From the NCBI GenBank assembly GCA_028876695.1, contig JAGWRH010000076.1, positions 1 through 7,927 of the forward strand: a stretch of DNA of 7,927 bases, given 5' to 3'. The notes beneath the pieces are model-generated. The model ran no database searches. It had not been told where the DNA came from and saw nothing but the letters and a program-made list of their open reading frames with translations. Position numbers and translations under genes: made by a program. This stretch comes from Acidobacteriota bacterium. Lineage in GTDB: Bacteria > Acidobacteriota > Terriglobia > Acidiferrales > UBA7541. Below are positions 6,465 through 7,927 of the stretch, in pieces (positions within the stretch are counted from its first letter, which is position 1; each line of letters opens with the position of its first letter).

Positions 6465-6653
6465 TCAGGATGAGTGCCGCCTGGAAGAAGGTGCAAGCGC
6501 GACGGAAGATTCGGACGCTAGGCACAGGAAAGTGAAGGTTTCCTGCAGGTGTAGCCACGACTGGGTTTCGGTGTGACTCAAATATCGCATCAAGGCATCC
6601 TGGGCGATATCGTTGCCATCGACGAAGCCGAGAATTGCCTCTTGGAAACTCAT
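6465..6653 (-). CDS. Small ORF of 62 aa, unknown function, first in the lipid-transport cluster
   Basis: I do not recognise this protein. ATG at 6653 is preceded by AAGGGA (minus strand, 6662-6657), a fair Shine-Dalgarno sequence. The first ~45 codons look protein-coding: third positions are mostly G or C, and the product (opening MSFQEAILGFVDGNDIAQDA) is acidic and mostly helix-forming without a membrane segment. The last ~15 residues are Ser/Arg/Ala-rich and less convincing. Its TGA stop ends 5 nt before the GTG of the STAS gene, the spacing expected for coupled genes. It could be a small accessory or leader peptide. It might instead be the out-of-frame N-terminal part of a once longer STAS protein. 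An upstream ATG at 6671 in the same frame would add six residues. Confidence 0.45.
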   Translation of the reverse strand: MSFQEAILGFVDGNDIAQDALMRYLSHTETQSWLHLQETFTFLCLASESSVALAPSSRRHSS

Positions 6654-6971
6654 GCTTCCCTTGGATGACAACGGGCCGATAGGTTACCATCGTCGGCAGA
6701 GAGACGTCCATGACGCGGGCAAGTTGCGCGTGAACCGCTGGTCTTTTGAAGTCTGCGTGAGTTTGGGCGAGTCAAGATTCAGGATGCTCTATCGCGCGAC
6801 GGCCAAGGCATTTCCCGACGAGGCAACTCATGGTCCGCCAAATTTGTGACGGTACTCACAGATTCATCGGCTGAATTACTTCCAATCGAAATGTTTGCTT
6901 GAACGTTACGTGAATTCAAATGAGTGAAGAAAGCCTCTCCAAAGTTTTCACCGAGAAAAATCATTTAAGCC

Positions 6972-7001
6972 TTGACAAAGATTCTGGCCTGATGGTATCC
7001 G
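6972..7001 (+). promoter_or_regulatory. Candidate sigma-70-type promoter for the TonB-dependent receptor gene
   Basis: TTGACA at 6972-6977 matches the -35 consensus perfectly. After an 18-nt spacer comes TATCCG at 6996-7001, only three matches to the -10 box, but preceded by TGG, which gives an extended -10 element (TGnTAT). Transcription would start near 7008, leaving an untranslated leader of about 140 nt that contains the G-rich patch. The weak -10 box keeps confidence low. Confidence 0.35.
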
Positions 7002-7020
7002 AACATTCGCGCTTTGGTGT

Positions 7021-7060
7021 GGGCGCGAAGGGGTGGTGGTTCCAACGGGGGGGTCTTGGG
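7021..7060 (+). repeat. G-rich patch with a seven-G run upstream of the receptor gene
   Basis: G runs lie at 7021-7023 (3), 7030-7033 (4), 7047-7053 (7) and 7058-7060 (3), all on the plus strand. The seven-G run could supply two G-triplets, so a four-stranded G-quadruplex is possible, although one loop of 13 nt is long. The run lies about 95 nt before the start codon, inside the presumed leader or promoter region. Confidence 0.5.
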
Positions 7061-7098
7061 TTGTTGCAGCATACCTGCTACTGCCTCTCCGTCTCGAT

Positions 7099-7111
7099 TT
7101 ATTTAAGATAA
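7099..7111. repeat. AT-rich palindrome just upstream of the receptor gene
   Basis: TTAT at 7099-7102 and ATAA at 7108-7111 are complementary around a TTAAG centre. The slightly wider CGATT (7096-7100) and AATCG (7117-7121) also form an inverted repeat. The block is unusually AT-rich for the region and ends about 37 nt before the start codon. It contains TAAGAT, which has four of six matches to a -10 box but no -35 partner. An operator is possible but unproven. Confidence 0.25.
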
Positions 7112-7138
7112 GCGCTAATCGAAATCCAGCAAGGCTTG

Positions 7139-7143
7139 GGAGG
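7139..7143 (+). promoter_or_regulatory. Ribosome binding site of the receptor gene
   Basis: GGAGG within a GGGAGGG run lies 5 nt before the ATG at 7149, an ideal Shine-Dalgarno spacing that fixes the start of the receptor gene. Confidence 0.75.
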
Positions 7144-7148
7144 GCGTT

Positions 7149-7927
7149 ATGAAGCGAGTGTCGGCTTACCTGGTGGTCGTGGCTTTCTTTTGCTTGGGAT
7201 GTTGCGCTGGAGCGTTTGCGCAGGCCACGTCGCAGATATCCGGAACGGTCACCGACGCATCTGGTGCAGTCGTAGCAGGCGCGCAGGTTACCGCGACACA
7301 AACCAGCACAGGAATCAGCCGCACCGTCACTTCGGACTCTAACGGCGTCTACGCGCTGCCGAGCCTGCCGCTCGGCCCATACAAACTAGAGGTCGCCAAG
7401 GAAGGCTTCACCACCTTCGTTCAGTCGAATATCGTCCTGCAAGTCGGCTCGGCCGTCACCGTAAACCCTGTGCTGAAGATAGGAGAGGTCACCCAATCTG
7501 TTCAGGTGGAAGCGGCGGCGCCGATGGTCGATACCACAACGACGGGCGTGGGGCAGGTCGTCAACTCGCAATCCGTTGTCGATCTGCCGCTCAATGGCCG
7601 CCAAGTGACTCAGCTCATCACGCTGGCTGGCGCATCGAATACCGTCCAGTATGGATTTGGCGGGGCGCCATCGGTCGGCAACTTGGTGTCCAGCAAGAAC
7701 TATCCCAACGAGGCGCTGGTCAGCGTTGGTGGCGGAATGCTCAATGGCACCACCTACCTGATGGACGGTGGCACCTACAACGATCCGTTTAACAATCTCA
7801 ACTTGCCTACACCTTTCCCGGATGCGATCCAAGAGTTCAACGTGCAAACCAGCGCGCTACCGGCGCAGTACGGCCTGCACACGGGAGGCGCGATCAACAT
7901 CGCCACCAAATCCGGCACCAAGCAGTT
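7149..7927 (+). CDS. TonB-dependent receptor with carboxypeptidase regulatory-like domain (partial, C-terminus beyond the right edge)
   Basis: The frame is open from ATG at 7149 to the window edge (259 complete codons). A Sec signal peptide is clear: MKR, a hydrophobic core, then AFA before Q25 as the likely cleavage site. Residues about 28-110 form a carboxypeptidase-regulatory-like beta-sandwich (ISGTVTDASGAVVAGAQV, then SNGVYALPSLPLGPYKLEV). A linker leads to DLPLNGRQV (145-153) and the plug domain, with YLMDGG and IQEFNVQTSALPAQYG followed by GGAINIATKSGT. This is the Oar-like receptor architecture that is very common in acidobacteria, where full proteins usually exceed 1000 residues and end in an outer-membrane beta-barrel. 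Uptake of oligosaccharides or other large nutrients is often proposed, but the ligand cannot be read from this part. No clear TonB box is visible. The gene is divergent from the lipid-transport cluster. Confidence 0.95.
   Translation, partial: MKRVSAYLVVVAFFCLGCCAGAFAQATSQISGTVTDASGAVVAGAQVTATQTSTGISRTVTSDSNGVYALPSLPLGPYKLEVAKEGFTTFVQSNIVLQVGSAVTVNPVLKIGEVTQSVQVEAAAPMVDTTTTGVGQVVNSQSVVDLPLNGRQVTQLITLAGASNTVQYGFGGAPSVGNLVSSKNYPNEALVSVGGGMLNGTTYLMDGGTYNDPFNNLNLPTPFPDAIQEFNVQTSALPAQYGLHTGGAINIATKSGTKQ

Larger units (their letters stand above)
6654..7148. other. Divergent intergenic region between the lipid-transport cluster and the receptor gene
   Basis: About 495 nt with no gene I can support. 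It must carry the promoter of the minus-strand cluster and that of the plus-strand receptor gene. The base composition is lower in GC between about 6840 and 6990 than in the flanking genes, as expected for regulatory DNA. A possible plus-strand promoter (6972-7001), a G-rich patch (7021-7060) and an AT-rich palindrome (7099-7111) are listed separately. I found no persuasive -35/-10 pair on the minus strand. Confidence 0.7.

Noticed and set aside
6460..6711. N-terminal extension of the STAS protein up to ATG 6711
   Set aside because: The 84 added residues show no domain, the ATG lacks a Shine-Dalgarno sequence, and the better coding signal in this stretch is in another frame (6465-6653).
6899..6919. 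TTGAA...TTCAA inverted repeat in the divergent intergenic region
   Set aside because: The 5-bp arms and lack of any consensus match make it too weak to call an operator.
7386..7847. Minus-strand open frame of 153 codons
   Set aside because: It is antisense to the TonB-dependent receptor, whose plus-strand frame has a signal peptide and clear domain motifs.

Overview
The window is a stretch of moderately GC-rich bacterial chromosome with dense minus-strand genes and one plus-strand gene at the right end. The best guess for the source is an acidobacterium (Acidobacteriota). The main reason is the incomplete right-hand gene, a TonB-dependent receptor with an N-terminal carboxypeptidase-regulatory-like domain, a family greatly expanded in that phylum. 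This assignment is an inference from gene families, not from a marker gene.

Layout, left to right. Positions 1-492 (minus) hold most of a cytidylate-kinase-like P-loop protein that runs off the left edge. Positions 597-2234 (minus) encode a 14-helix DHA2-type major facilitator (EmrB/QacA-like) drug exporter. Positions 2235-2640 have no convincing gene but carry an A/T-tract inverted repeat and a repeated ACCGGTG word. Positions 2641-6653 (minus) form the centrepiece, an MCE-type lipid transport cluster. Read in its direction of transcription it contains a small unrecognised ORF, a STAS-domain protein (MlaB-like), an MlaE permease, an MlaF ATPase, an MCE (MlaD-like) protein with a long helical tail, and a PqiC/YmbA-type lipoprotein. 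Positions 6654-7148 are a divergent intergenic region with a possible plus-strand promoter, a G-rich patch and an AT-rich palindrome. From 7149 to the right edge is the start of the TonB-dependent receptor.

How the genes fit together. The cluster encodes a whole inner-membrane ABC lipid transporter (permease, ATPase, STAS regulator) plus the periplasm-spanning parts (MCE protein with a long alpha-helical extension, and a lipoprotein likely to sit at the outer membrane). No soluble MlaC carrier or MlaA is present, so the arrangement is a hybrid of the Mla and Pqi systems. The long MCE tail could bridge the periplasm instead of a shuttle protein. The exporter and the kinase-like gene are probably a separate transcription unit. 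No rRNA, tRNA, CRISPR array, insertion sequence or phage gene was seen.
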